64,000 bases of DNA from Erigeron canadensis. Its lineage: Eukaryota > Streptophyta > Magnoliopsida > Asterales > Asteraceae. Below, piece after piece: positions 47,443-60,130 of the stretch. The position numbers were made by a program, and so were the translations under genes. The notes under the pieces are model-generated. The model was not told the DNA's origin, made no database searches, and saw only the letters and a list, made by a program, of their open reading frames with translations. Numbering within the stretch: position 1 is the first letter of the stretch; every line of letters begins with the position of its first letter. Where the stretch lies: positions 28,582,735 through 28,646,734 of the forward strand of contig NC_057769.1 in NCBI RefSeq assembly GCF_010389155.1, given 5' to 3'.

Positions 47443-48511
47443 TTCATTTTATAGGATAAGATTTGAAATTTTGATTATCCTCAATAAAAATTTTCGATTA
47501 TTTTGCTATCCAAAATGTAAAAGTAAAATAAATCTATACAAGGTTGATTTTTTTGTACTAAAACGTTTTTTCTATATAAAAAAAAGGTTTTTTTGTTCAT
47601 TTAATGGACAAAGGGACAAATGGTTATTTAGACATAGTATGGTTGATGATCATATATAACCTTGTCTTTGTCGTATAATTAATACATGTATCCAAGTTGA
47701 ATAGTGAAACGTTCTAAGTTATGTGTTTAATATTGTTAATTAAATATGGTACTTTTGTTTTAGCGGTCATAATAATCCAAGATCCATTGCTTACATTTAT
47801 ATAAAACAAAATATTGTTTGACGTAACAAAAGTCATATTTGATCATTAGGTGGCACCAAAAGAGGTGTGATTAGCTATTTAGGTAAGCTGCTTAAAGCCT
47901 TATACATTTAGTTGGTTGGTTGGTTTCTGGTACATAACAACCTAACTCTATAAACAAATATTCAGTTGGTTCTTAGTTCTTTAGGCCATGTATCAATCAC
48001 AAAGCTTAGGTCATCTCCAATGTTCGTATTAAAATATCAAAATAGTGTAAATTTTTTGTGCAAACAATCTCCAACTAATACAGTAAAATGATGTAAACTT
48101 TTGGTGAGATACTATTCACAACTCTATTTTGCATCATATTTGGTGCAACACTATTTCGGCATAGCAAATTCACTTATTTATTAAATAACTAATGTATAAC
48201 TTATAAATTAAATTATAAAATTATGTTATAAAAATAATTTTATTGAGATCTTTGAAACTCTAACCATTTGACTATGCTTTATCAACCATTTATAAGTTTC
48301 ATTAAAATTTTAAATACCTATTATAATAATTAATGTTTGTTGTAGTTAAGTTGGTATAAAAATAACAAAATAATTTAAATGATACAAATAAATAATTAAT
48401 TGTAAGTTTTGGTTTATAAAAAGTTTATATAACAATTAAGGGTATAACCTTTGTGCATTACATTGAAGGTAAATATAGACGTATCTTTCATATATATATA
48501 TATATATATAA
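47443..48511. other. Intergenic, nothing recognised
   Basis: AT-rich, with a possible short inverted-repeat remnant at about 48005-48165 (CTCCAATG/CAACACTATTT motifs). No supported gene; the ORF at 47471-47659 is featureless. Confidence 0.35.
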
Positions 48512-50593
48512 TTATTAAAAGAGTAGTAAAACGAACAATTTTAAAGCATCTACAACTCAAAACTAGCTTATAATATTGCCACATAAGATTTAATCTTAGG
48601 TGGCATCTTCATATTATTTTGGCATTATTTATCTATCATATTTATATATATCCTCCAAAAAAATATTAAAAATATATATATACAAATCTATCAAAATGAT
48701 ATCGTATTATAAAATGATACTATCTTTGAGAAATTATAAAAGACATGCTATATTTTTTAGAAATTATAGCTACTTGCTTTTTAAATATGTATAATAATTA
48801 GTAGTATTAAAAAAACTATATGTATGTTATTCTTCAATCCGTATGAAAAAGGATATTTTTTATTAGCTTATAATATTGCCACATAGAATTTAATCTTAGG
48901 TGGCATCTTCATATTATTTTGGCATTATTTATCTATCATATTTATATATATCCTCCAAAAAAATATTAAAAATATATATATTCAAATCTATCAAAATGAT
49001 ATCGTATTATAAAATGATACTATCTTTGAGAAATTATAAAAGACATGCTATATTTTTTAGAAATTATAGCTACTTGCTTTTTAAATATGTATAATAATTA
49101 GTAGTATTAAAAAAACTATATGTATGTTATTCTTCAATCCGTATGAAAAAGGATACTTTTTATTTATAATTAGATCATATCTTTTGGTCAAAGACTAGAT
49201 TTTAGGTCCGTATCTAACACTGGACACAAGACTTACGATATTATAAATATTAGATCTTTATATATTTAAGTCATAAACCTTATAATTGTGAAAATAAACA
49301 ACTAAAGTGTTATATTTTGCAAGTTGTAGTACAATAATCACAGGTTCGTCACTGTCGCTATTAGCTGAGACATATAGATGAAATTGTTTACCGTAGTCAT
49401 TTCACAATGCACATGTTATTGATGAAAAACAAAAATGTGTAAATTAATAAGACTTATTTTATAAATATTAATATAAATATTAATATAATAATATATTGGA
49501 TAATGTTATTAGGATTTTTAATTTTAATTTATTAAACTAAATGATAATATAAGCAAAAGTTAATTTAATTAAATTGGGAGATTTAATTGAATAATAAGTC
49601 ATTACTTTTTGAAATCTTTTTTTGTAGACAATATTTCATATGTTGAAATTTTTTTAATTAACTAAATGATTAAAAAAATTTAAAAAATTTACTCAAGTTG
49701 GTGGCTAAAATGAAATATAAATTAAGTTTATTCAGGGTTAAAAGATATAAATTATTGATGGAAAACAAAAATGTGTAAACTAATGAGACTTTCTCTACAA
49801 ATATTAATATAAAAACTAATATAGTAATATATTCGGATAATGATTATTAGGATTCGTATTTATAATTAGATTAATTGATGACATAAGCGTTAGTTAATTT
49901 GATAAAATTAAGCGATTTGATTGGTTAATAAATCATTGATTTTTGAAAAAAAAATTTTATCTAGAATTTTTTTTATTAAATTTTAAATTAATTATTTATA
50001 TTTATATTATATATATTTATCTAATTTAATAGTGTGTAAATTTCGGTGAGGGATTAGGATTATATGGGTGGCCACCATTTTTTCTACTTTTAATATTTCA
50101 TAATAAGGTAATGTTTATCTTAGTATTTAATAACCTTATGGTCAACCGTTTATAGTTTTATTTATATACTAAAAAGTAAAGTTAAAATTAAAAATTTGAA
50201 TATATAGATAGATATGATTGATCAATAAATTATTAGAGCAACTGTGTTTTAATATAATAAAAGATAACAATGTATTTAATTTTATAAATATATGTATAAA
50301 ATATCTAATATATAATAATTCTTTCATTGTAGGAATTTCAATCTTCTAATTAGATAGATGATATCTTTTTAATCCAATAAATCACGTTATAGCCTAAAAT
50401 CTTAACAATTTTCTTTGTATTACTAATCTATCTAACTCAAAAGAAAGGGTTTTTCATCGAATAAGGTAATGAATCAATATTAAGTAATTAATCAATTTAT
50501 TTTATATGCATAACCATTTATAACAAACAGTGGTAAAAACTTTATTGAACAATGAATTTAAATAACCGCACATCGTGCAGGTAAAATACCTAC
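48512..50593 (+). mobile_element. Non-autonomous Helitron, about 2 kb, plus orientation
   Basis: The 3' end has the hairpin block ACCGCACATCGTGCAGGT, then AAAATACCTAC, close to the CTAG ends at 9597 and 10320 (last base changed). The 5' side starts beside a TA repeat and shows ATTGCCACATAAGATT and TAGGTGGCATCTTCAT, the same block as the reversed copies. It contains the 300-bp tandem duplication. It has no coding capacity. The 5' base is approximate. Confidence 0.6.
48567..49165. repeat. Tandem duplication, 2 x 300 bp
   Basis: Copies starting at 48567 and 48867 are almost identical for about 300 bp, with only a few substitutions such as CACATAAG vs CACATAGA. This indicates a recent unequal duplication inside the Helitron. 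The two matching short ORFs within it are only a consequence. Confidence 0.92.
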
Positions 50594-50757
50594 TATATAT
50601 ATATATTTGCATCAAAATGAAGAAATGTTGCAAAAGTTTTATAAAATTCATTGAAAATGCTTTAAGGCCCATTTTACCTATGGGCTGTGTTCGTACAAAA
50701 AGTTGCATTAATGGTTACCTGAAAAGTTGACCACTTGAACAGTTGCACTACATAATT

Positions 50758-51585
50758 TAGAGGTGCAAATACCAGTTAACAGGTTCCGGTTATTTTTTTT
50801 AGTAACCGATTCTAGTTATTTTTTTTTGAAAAAAAAAACCGATTACGGTTAACCAGTACCAGTTAATAACCGGTACCGGTTAATAACCGGTTTGGGTTTT
50901 AAAAACTATAACCAGTGTAATCGGTTTCGGTTAATAATAACCGTTTAACCGATACCGGTTAACCTAATAGGTTATTTTTTTAACCGCCCACTATCAATAA
51001 TATATAAGCCAAAAGGGGTGTTCTTTTTCAACATAAAACAAGTTGTTCCGTCCAGATTTACCCACAAACACCACTGATAACACCACTTCTCTTCATCATC
51101 ATCTACCCCTCATGGCCGCCACATATATCGATGTATATATATATATATATGACTAGACGGTTAGTGGAACACACATACACACAAAGGCACACAATACGTA
51201 ATATTTTTGATGATCTTGAAGAGGTGATTCAGTGGAAGATCTTGAAGAGGTGATCAGTTGGTTCTTTTTCCGGTCTCTGATGTTTTTTTCTTTCTTTCTA
51301 GATGTATGTGACTTCATTTTTCTTTTTATATCTCGATGTGTATATATATATATAACAATCCCAATTATATATAATTAATCGATTAACCGGTTAAAACTAA
51401 AAATCAAAACCGATTATCGGTTAACCGATTAGAAATCGGTTTTTGGTTTTGAAAGTGCAAATCGATTACTAACCGGCGGTTTTTCCTAACCTATAATCGA
51501 TTTGTACTGTATCGGTTACTAACCGGTTACAAATATAGGTTAACTTTCGAATCGGTTCGGTTAACCGGTTTGTTTTGCACCTCTA
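50758..51585. mobile_element. hAT non-autonomous element, 828 bp
   Basis: The exact 8-bp duplication ACATAATT lies at 50750-50757 and 51586-51593. The perfect terminal repeats are TAGAGGTGCAAA on both ends. Many GGTTAACCGGTT/AACCGGT-type motifs cluster in the first and last 200 bp. The middle (51000-51350) is unique sequence with no transposase. Confidence 0.92.
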
Positions 51586-51608
51586 ACATAATTATACGAA
51601 TAATAAGG

Positions 51609-51801
51609 GGGTGTTTGGCGGGTACGTAATGGCTTGGCTTATTTTTAACAAAAGCTATTTAAGTGTTTGTTTTAGTTTTTTTTAGCTTAAACTTTTTAGC
51701 TTATAAAAGACATTTTTAAGAGTAAAAAAACAAAGCTTTTATAACAAAAGCCAAAAGTTTCAACTTCTTTTTTTTTTCAAAAGACAAAAACACCCTCTTA
51801 G
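51609..51801. mobile_element. Possible hAT-like MITE
   Basis: The ends GGGGGTGTTTGGC and, reversed, AAGAGGGTGTTTTTG are imperfectly complementary. The interior is TTTTAGCTTA-rich. No clear duplication was found. Confidence 0.4.
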
Positions 51802-53144
51802 TAATGTGATATATGACATTTTTCCAATTTAATTATACATTTATACTTCATATTCTGCTATGCTTCTTAAATTGAAACATATAAACTGCTTGTGAGAATT
51901 TACTTTTAGTCCATCTTGGACTTTTTCTAGTGCAATAAATTTGCAATTTTTTTATTTAAAAAAATCAGTAATTGGTAGAGAGTACCTATCATCGAGAAAC
52001 CCTCCTTCATGGACTCTATCCTTTTTGACGAGCTCGTTTTCCCGTCCTTTTTTTTTTTTTTTTTTTTTTTCTTTCTTTCTTTTTTCTTTTCCTCTTCCGA
52101 ACATCTCTTTTTCACCTTTTGGTACTTGTGGCATGAACACCACTTTACCATTTGTCTATCGACGGACTAGAATTTGGGGACGGAACTAGACACATCCTAG
52201 AGGGTGTTTTTAAAGTCGCCGAACAAATGTCGATTTCATAACTATAATGTAATTTAGTGTAAATTTTCATATAAATTCGTATTTGAACCATGTGATTCTA
52301 TCCACAAGTTACGATAATTTTAATTATGAAGTATGAACCCACTAGTCGTCCCGCTTCCTTTTTATTTCAATTGGGTTCACTGGTCGTCCCACTGGGTTCA
52401 AACAACTATCCAAAATTCAAATGTTTGCGTTTTCACGTGAAAGATGAGTCACATGACTTGGTTATAGGTTTATCGAATTCATCAAATAACTAATATATTA
52501 TAGTTTTTTCAAACTATATACGCTTTAAAAATACACAGCATATATCTTGATGTAGTTGTTTAATTAAAAATAATATACTAAATTGGATGTCCACACAATA
52601 GTTCATGATAGACAGTTAATATAATGTTTACGACAATTAGTATTTTTTTGTAAAATACCAAATATTTAAATAGATTTGGGTTGACAATATTTAGCATAAA
52701 CAAAAAAGTCGATTTGAGTTGAAGACTTGTTACATTTGAATTGAAGGATTATTTGTAATTATCTTAGCAACTTTTATTGAAGGACGGGTCTATAAGACCA
52801 AATATCCATTTTGATTTTGAAAAATAAATAGAAAACTCTAAAAAAAGTATATAATAATTAATAATTTCCCAAATGATAGTAGTTTTATCTTAACATAAGG
52901 TTAAAATATGGGATTCTTGAAAATGACGATTTATTTTATGTAATGGCTAAAGATAAACTATACATTTAACATCAGTATATATTTACCGAATACGGGTGGC
53001 TCCGTTTTCTAATAAACAAAAGCAGAATATAGAGGTACGTATTGTGCATTAAGAGTGCTCTAAAGGGGGACATTTGAAGCATAAAAGCTTAACTACGCTC
53101 AAAGGTTCGAACTTATATATTGTAAGTCGGTAAGGAGTAATTAG
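51802..53144. other. Intergenic, nothing recognised
   Basis: Contains a T/C-rich tract at 52045-52095 that creates artificial open frames on both strands. No supported gene. Confidence 0.4.
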
Positions 53145-53158
53145 ATGGTTCTTTTAGG

Positions 53159-53434
53159 GGTGGTATTTGTCACTTGTTGGTGTATTTGGAAGGCAAGGAA
53201 TGAGAAGAAGTTTGAAGGTAAAGAGATCAAGGTGGAAAAGATTATTCACAAGATCAAGGCCTTGAGTTATTTGTGGCTCAATAATTGGTCGAGTCTGTGC
53301 TCCCCTAGTTGGAAAGAATGGACATCTTTTAATGTAAATTTGTAATCCTTATAATATACTATATATGAGTTGGCCACTCCACAGTTTGTGGGAGTTTGAC
53401 GGTTTTTGAATAAAATTTATTTTTCAAAAAAAAA
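53159..53434 (+). mobile_element. 5'-truncated LINE (L1-like) insertion
   Basis: The 14-bp duplication ATGGTTCTTTTAGG occurs at 53145-53158 and 53435-53448, directly after a poly(A) tail. The insert encodes the very end of a LINE reverse transcriptase (VVFVTCWCIWKARNEKKFEG, then IIHKIKALSYLWLNNWSS; stop at 53345), followed by a short 3' UTR. This is the typical product of target-primed reverse transcription. Confidence 0.92.
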
Positions 53435-53448
53435 ATGGTTCTTTTAGG

Positions 53449-54339
53449 ATATTCATATGTCGAAAACGTTATGAAAGAAAGAAAGAAACGAGGAAACACA
53501 CAAAATTGGTCAGAATTTAATTATTTCGGTGCATATTTTTAGAGATGTCGTATATATATATATAAGAGGAGGGAACGGTTACCATTCTTCTCCCACCACT
53601 AACCAATATAATTTTGTCATCTCATTTTACTCCATTCTTCCCCATCTTCCCCAAATTACTGGCGACACTTTCCCCCATCTTCTCTCCATCTCCACCTCAT
53701 CATTTCTTTTTCATTTATTTTTAATAAAAATTTTCAAACTACATAAATAAATAACATAAATAAATAAATAACATAAAACATATATATATATATATATATA
53801 CAATCAATAATATAAAAAAATAAAATACAGGGATTGATATGTAAATATATGAATATTTACAGGGACCAAAATATAAATAATAATAAATAAAAATAATACG
53901 AGTAAAAAATAGAACAAATTGAGATCAGGCTCTGTGTGATTCTATCTTCTTCATCAAATGTATATATATATATATATATCTTTTTCCACCATTTTTAATC
54001 AAAAAATAAAAGAAAAAAAAACTAACCAATCACATCCTCCCCCTCTCTTCCCTCCTTTCTCTCTCCTTCCTTCCCCATCGGGGTTCTTCCCCTTTTTTTT
54101 CCCTCTCTCTCTTGCGATGAACCGCCGGCGACAGTGTACCCGCACGACCTCGCTTTCCCGCAACCACTCCCTCCCCCCTAAGGGGTTTGATGGTAACCAT
54201 TTCTGGAAAAGTCCATTAAAAAAATATATATATCAAATTTACTCAAAATTCATAATGAGGAATCTATTTAGGTTTTATTAGAAGGATTTTATTTTTAAAA
54301 ATTTCTCAATAAAAGTAATATCATTAGTTTTTATCATTA
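53449..54339. other. Intergenic with TA and CT microsatellites
   Basis: Holds TA repeats (53780-53802, 53959-53978) and CT-rich stretches (54035-54115) that resemble a promoter/leader. The frame at 53958-54281 has no recognisable domain. I cannot support a gene. Confidence 0.35.
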
Positions 54340-54619
54340 CATTACAAATAATGTTGCATTTGTTCACACTTTTAGTTAGTGTGAACTAATTAAAAATTTT
54401 GTCACGCTTTTATGTGTGTAAAATTATGTATAACTAAAGGTATGTAGATATTTTTTCACACTAAAAAGTGTGAACTTCTAATTCTACACACTTTTTAGTA
54501 TAGAGAAATTTCTACACACTTTTAGTTTTATATATTTTTACACACATAAAAGCGTAACAAAATTTTTAATTTGTTCACGCTAACTAAAAATGTAAACAAA
54601 TGCAACATTATTTGTAGTG
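54340..54619. mobile_element. CACTA-type foldback MITE, 280 bp
   Basis: The TTA duplication occurs at 54337-54339 and 54620-54622. The ends are CATTACAAATAATGTTGCA and, reversed, CACTACAAATAATGTTGCA. The inverted repeat continues for more than 100 bp on each side (CACGCTTTTATGTGTGTAAA region). CACTAC-type ends with a 3-bp duplication fit the CACTA/EnSpm group. Confidence 0.85.
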
Positions 54620-57000
54620 TTAGTCACCCGTTAATTGTCACATTACTCATTAAAAAAAGCTTACGTGGACATCTGATTGGATAATGATAATACATAGTAT
54701 ATACATATATTACATTTCCAGTCCAAGTTCTGGTCATCTTCTCCTGCTAACTTCCGAAGACACTATTTTTTTCGACGATCATAAAAAAAAATATTAATCC
54801 AAATTTAAGACATCATTCCCATTTCAACTAAAATGAAGCAAATCCTATATGTTATGTGCTTCCAGTAACATCAGTTTATTTTCAATTGGCAGATCCGAGC
54901 CATAATATTAGCCTTATCTTCAAATTTCATATTTTCAAAAGATATACATCCGAGTATCCTATATACATATATACATGCCTTAATCTAGCGTAAAATTACA
55001 ACACAAAACAACCTCTTCTCAAACTACATGGCATAAACCAAAAACAACAAACCTTTTATGTTTTATCAAGTCTTTGTAATTCACAAATCAGATTTAAGGG
55101 ATGTTTGAGATTGGCTATTAAAGTACTTTTATATCTATTTTAAAGTGTAATCTCCAATGATTTATAAAAGAAAAGTTGTTTTATAAGCCGTTACCCCTTC
55201 GTAATAATACATTTATATGATCATTATATCCAGTCAAATGCCCATGTAACGGGTGACTAACGATGAAAACTAACGGCATTATCTTTGTTGAAATTTTTTT
55301 AAAAATGAATCATTTTAATAGACGAAACATAAATAGGTTCCCTTATTAAGAATTTTAAGTAAATTGGTTCCTTTTTATAAATTTTTCCCTATCTTATATT
55401 AAGCTTTGAAAATTTTATCATGTTTTAGATCAAAGCCTCGAAAATCTCCTGCTATTATTATGTACTAGCTTAATATTCACATTATGTGTCGATAATAAAT
55501 ATTATATTTTGACAATATCTGATTTTTTAATATTTTTTTTTAATGTTAATTGTCGCAGGTGGTGTGGTTGATAATATTGCGTTGAAGAAAATCCCGATAT
55601 TTAAATTCTAAAATACCTTGTTTTGTATTTAAAACACCGAGGGAAACGTTCCACACGTTTTCGCTTCTAGATATTCTTATACCGTTTGATGTTTTGATAT
55701 CCAATCCTAACCTATCCTAGAATTGTCTTCATTAATATAATCGATAGCTCATTATTTTATTCAATGGTGGGAGATTTGGTTTTTGACATAAGAAAGGTAA
55801 ATAATATACTACATTTGATTGGTCATCTATCAATTTATCAATAAAAGTATAACATGATTGAAATTTTCATTCTATCATGGTTTCTTTAGCAACACCATTT
55901 CTATTAATTTACCAAAAAGCACGTTTAGTACAAAGGTGACAATTAATTTTCGACACAACATGAACAAATGCAATAAAATATATAATTTTGGGTTGGAGTC
56001 TTGGAGATAAATGATATTGATTATAAACATATCGACCGTACTAATAAATTTAAATTTAATAATTAAATTGACTTTGGGTTAGCTTTCAAACACATTTACT
56101 TTTAACCGCTTGGAATTAAAAGTGAACGTAGTAGTATAAATGGTGAGACTGAGACATGACTCGTTCTCGATCAATAAATTCAATTTGTATATTTCACAAA
56201 AATGATTGATGAATAATAAATAACATAGAAAATATGCCTGAACAAAAATAATGATTAGTTATTATTATTATTATTTTTAACGAGATTGTTTGATCATTAT
56301 TGTGTCATCAACGTTTCATTGCTTACCCGATAATCTTCATTTTTCGAGTGCATGATCCAAAAACCAGGTATTGGATATTTTAATATAATAGAATTAACTT
56401 GATTAATCAATTTTTTCATAATAAGACATCATGGACATGTTTGGTAAGAGTGTATTTTTTTTTAACTTTTTTTTTTAGCTTTTAATTTTGAACAATAAGT
56501 TCTTATTGTGTTAAAAGTTTTGTTTGCATGCAACTAAATTTAGGTTTTATTTGGAAAAAAAAACTCCAAAATAAACCACTATTTGAAATAGCGTTTCAAG
56601 AGCTTTTAGTTTTGACGAAACTTTTAATATTTAAAAATTAAACAAATATCTTTTAAAGTTGCAACTACAACTATCATATCAAACACTTCTAAAAAATAAA
56701 GTTTTTAACAGTTTTGCTTAAAATTTACAACTTACAACTACAACTAAAAGTTACAACTATCGGTTATAGCTACCAGCTACATCTAATTTTACCAAGCCCA
56801 TATAATTTTGGAGGTGCGTAATTAATGCACGCTTATTTGAATTTATTATAATTTAAACGTTGCAGCTTCTAAGGGACGGAGGTTTAAAAGTAGCGCCTCC
56901 GGTAGTGGGTCTAAAAGCCTTTTTTGGAAATTTATTTGGAAACCAACAATGAGAAATTAATATCAATTTTGAAACTTATAAACAACCTAAAAGACAGTTA
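54620..57000. other. Long intergenic stretch, no supported gene
   Basis: AT-rich throughout. At about 56430-56800 the sequences CATGTTTGGTAAGAGTG and, reversed, GCTTGGTAAAATTAG may mark a decayed MITE. Nothing else was recognised. Confidence 0.4.
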
Positions 57001-57368
57001 GAGGCTCCCCAGTGGAAGGGACTCATCCACCAAAGATTAGTCCCTGTCAGCATCACATCAGCAAAAAACACTCCAAGGATAATCACCCCCCAAAATGCAC
57101 CAAATGGACTCATCCCTCAAGGACTAGTCTTGGACCCACCAATTATTTAATTCTACCAATTTATCCAAACTTTACACTTTTAACCCTTTAAATTTATAAC
57201 ATACTAAAACATACACAAATTAAAAACACTTCATTAAAAATAAAAACAACCAACAGTTTATTTAAAAAATAAATAGACATTAAAAAGAACATTACAATAC
57301 TTCAAATAAAGAAACACGCAGAACACATTACATAATATAATAAAAAAAAACAAAATGCAACATAAAAC

Positions 57369-57608
57369 TTATTTTTTCATCTCATAAACTGCTTTGGCAT
57401 GTATGATGAAATGCTCCAACGTGGTAACCGCACAATCAAGTTGTTCCAGAGTAACTTGAATCTTGTCGAACTTTCCCTGCAGATACGTAAAGTATTGACA
57501 CTCAAGTTCAGTAGAATGCCCTGTTTGTATGTATCTGATTTCTTCTGCACACCATTTCTTCTTCGAACTTTCCCTGTTTGTATGTATCTGATTTCTTCTG
57601 ACCGATAT
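57369..57608 (-). pseudogene. Unknown ORF lacking a start, divergent from the 145-aa gene
   Basis: The minus-strand frame has good coding character: KKKWCAEEIRYIQTGHSTEL, then ECQYFTYLQGKFDKIQVTLE, then QLDCAVTTLEHFIIHAKAVY, then EMKK and stop. It may be helical. There is no in-frame ATG. Just upstream is a 53-bp direct duplication (AGAAGAAATCAGATACATAC repeated) that probably disrupted the 5' end. A TATAAATA-type box lies just outside on the minus strand. I do not recognise the family. Confidence 0.4.
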
Positions 57609-57740
57609 TTATAGGTAAAGTAAAAGACGCTCCTACAACATTCAAAAAAATCAAATTCTTTACACTTTCAGTCCCTCAAACAACCAAAAATTCAAAAATA
57701 CTTACATTTCCAGTCCCTGAACGGCTATTTGGATTGTCAC

Positions 57741-57750
57741 TCTATATATA
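57741..57750 (+). promoter_or_regulatory. Probable TATA box of the 145-aa gene
   Basis: TCTATATATA lies about 80 bp before the ATG at 57829. It suggests that the ORF inside the element has its own promoter. Confidence 0.5.
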
Positions 57751-57828
57751 CCAACCCAGAGCACAATTCAGTTTCATCAACATTCCAATTCTCATTCTTT
57801 TACAAACCCACTCACCCTTTCTAAGCAA

Positions 57829-58266
57829 ATGGCGTCTTCATCATCAAAAAAGAATATTCACCGACCTCGTCTAACCGAAGATGAGATAAAAACAATAATC
57901 ATGGCTGATATCAAAGAAGGCACCCTCCTTCAAACTGAGCTCTCTGGGGTCATAGGTTACCTACGGGAGAAAAGGCAACAATGCGATCAACATGTTGAGG
58001 CAATACAAACACCAGGCCGCAAGGTCTCGAAACACGAAGAGACATATTCATATTTTTTGCAAGACGAGGCCAAAAGGGTCAAGAGGGTGGCTGATGATGT
58101 TTTTGATGCCGATCACACGTTGAGTGAGGCCGAATCGTACCACGACAACTGCGGAGAAGATAAAACAACGTGGAAATTCAAATGCCCGGAACACGACAAG
58201 TGGTGGCTGAACGAATATGCTAATCGTGGCTTCGGAAAAATGTCAGTCAAAGATGATGACGAGTAA
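57829..58266 (+). CDS. Unknown 145-aa protein encoded inside a Harbinger-type element
   Basis: Single exon with an upstream TATA box. It starts MASSSSKKNIHRPRLTEDE. The hydrophilic central part is likely helical (LLQTELSGVIGYLREKRQQC, then HEETYSYFLQDEAKRVKRV). The C-terminal part has paired cysteines and Trp/His residues (SYHDNCGEDKTTWKFKCPEH, then DKWWLNEYANRGFGKMSVK) and an acidic end. The Cys/His set (NC..C..H) might bind metal, but it does not match a finger I know. No signal peptide or membrane segment. Codon usage is sound and the frame is open. It may be a gene captured by the transposon or an accessory protein of the element; I cannot assign a function. Confidence 0.55.
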   Translation: MASSSSKKNIHRPRLTEDEIKTIIMADIKEGTLLQTELSGVIGYLREKRQQCDQHVEAIQTPGRKVSKHEETYSYFLQDEAKRVKRVADDVFDADHTLSEAESYHDNCGEDKTTWKFKCPEHDKWWLNEYANRGFGKMSVKDDDE

Positions 58267-58587
58267 TCGAAACGTTATTATGTATTTCGTGTTTTAGTCA
58301 TGTAATGTGTTATTTGTTTTGATCATAAAATGTGTTTTGATAACAAAAATGTGTTTGATTGTTACAAAAAAAAATAGCCGTTAAGGACTAAAAGTGACAC
58401 TTCTAGGAACCACTTTTGATAAAAAAAAAAAAAGGCCGATGAGGGACCTGTTTTGCCAACTAGCCAAACTCCTAGTAGCTGTTGGAATTCAAAAAAAAAA
58501 ACAAAATAACGCAACTCCCTCTCGTCCCTGTAGGGACTCACCCCTCGTAGCCGGACGAGCGCAATAACGAGTCCATATGGGAGCTTC

Positions 58588-60130
58588 TTATGGGCGGCAA
58601 AATAACATTTTTTTGTCATTTGGTTAGAACTAATTTCATTGGTTCATTCTTTCTAATACATACATACACATACACATACACATGTTTAATGAATCTCCAG
58701 ATTGTATAACCACCAAATTAATTTCATCCCAAAATGGTCACACGTCTTTTTCGGGGAATCCGGTTATATGCTCGTTTTACAAGAATGTCCCCAACACCAC
58801 CCACATGGAAAAACCCACTTTAGATTTTAGAAAATTCACCAATAGGCTGGCGACCAATTGGTAAGGTTAGAAAATGCTAGAGTTAGAACCTCACTTTTTA
58901 TATTTATACGAGTGGATTATTTGAGTTTTTTTTTAGAGTCATGAGTTTCATTCCAAACATACGTGGTTCGAGCTTCACATACTGCCCAATTCAATGTCAT
59001 TATGGACAGGTGGTGTATCGAATGTTAATTGTTAACTACTAATTACTAACTTACTATTAAAAAAAAATATGAGAGAAAATTCTTTGGATAAACATGAAAC
59101 TTTTTTTTGTCACGTGAGGGACTAGAAATCAATGATTGGTTTATTTAATCCCTACCTTATAATCATTAAATACATTCTTGAGTTTTTAGTGACAAGAAAA
59201 GAAAGTAAAACAAAAGAAATGAAATAAGACGAAAAAGAAGTATAACATATAAATTTAATCTCAAGTTAGTTTTAATAAAGTAAGAAGAAATTATATTTTT
59301 ATTAATTATTAAGTTCAGACTTCATAGTGGAAATTAGTAAATCTAAAATTTGATTGTGACTCTTCTTTTCTAATAATCTTAGTTTTTTTTAAAAAAAATA
59401 TATTGCTCAAAAACTACCTAATTCTTTTTTTTCCCCAACTTTCCCATCTTAATAAATATAGAAAAAACTCAATAATTACATTTTACTTTTTCTCATTTCT
59501 TATTAAAAAGAACAATTAATGAAGACCAGTTAATTACAAAGAAGATGGTTTTTAAAGTTCTACACTCTCGAGTTTGAAGTAAGTAGATATGAAAGAATTG
59601 GGTTTGAATTGAAAGGAAAGGAAAAAAAATATTTTTAAACATAATATAAGTTCTCGAGTTTTAAATGGCAAGAAATTAAAAAATAATAATAAAAAAGGAA
59701 AAGATAACAAAAAATGTGGTGTTGGGGCAATTGATCATGCAAACTCAAAAAGTGTGTTACGGTTGTTGGAGTTGTGAATATGGTGTTGTGTCCTATAATT
59801 TTGAGAATAAATACCATTATATGTTTTATTTTATTGTCACATATTTTCTTTTTAGTTAAAACTAAATAATTTCTTTTCACATTTCTATATGTTTTTTTTT
59901 CTTTTCATATTAGAAAATATGTATAAGACTTGTGTATGTTAGTTACTTTGGTTCTAAAAAGGTGAAAAAACACTGAAAACAAGACTATAGTAAAGCTTTT
60001 ATTGCATGATATACAACTTGGTGTTTAGAGGTTGTATAATTCCTAGTTCATGATACACGAGATAGTAAAACCCAACCACTTCAAAGAATAATGAAACATT
60101 GGTAGGAAATAGGGTACGTGTAGCACCATT
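58588..60130. other. Intergenic, no supported gene
   Basis: AT-rich, with poly(A)/poly(T) runs. The stretch ATGTATAAGACTTGTGT at 59919-59935 recurs as a direct copy at 62012-62028, on the other side of the large inverted repeat. Confidence 0.4.

Larger units (their letters stand above)
57001..58587 (+). mobile_element. PIF/Harbinger-type element (TTA duplication) carrying unknown genes
   Basis: TTA flanks both sides (56998-57000 and 58588-58590). The terminal repeats are GAGGCTCCCCAGTGG...GGGACTC and, from the right in reverse, GAAGCTCCCATATGG..ACTCG. Inside are two divergent ORFs (57369-57608 minus and 57829-58266 plus), neither a transposase that I recognise. The short, imperfect ends make Harbinger the best but not the only assignment; CACTA also makes 3-bp duplications. 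Confidence 0.65.

Noticed and set aside
48600..49094. Two nearly identical 64-codon ORFs
   Set aside because: They arise from the tandem duplication in AT-rich non-coding Helitron sequence and have no protein features.
51927..52189. Lys/Glu-rich and Phe/Pro-rich ORFs
   Set aside because: Both are translations of a poly(T)/CT tract on opposite strands.
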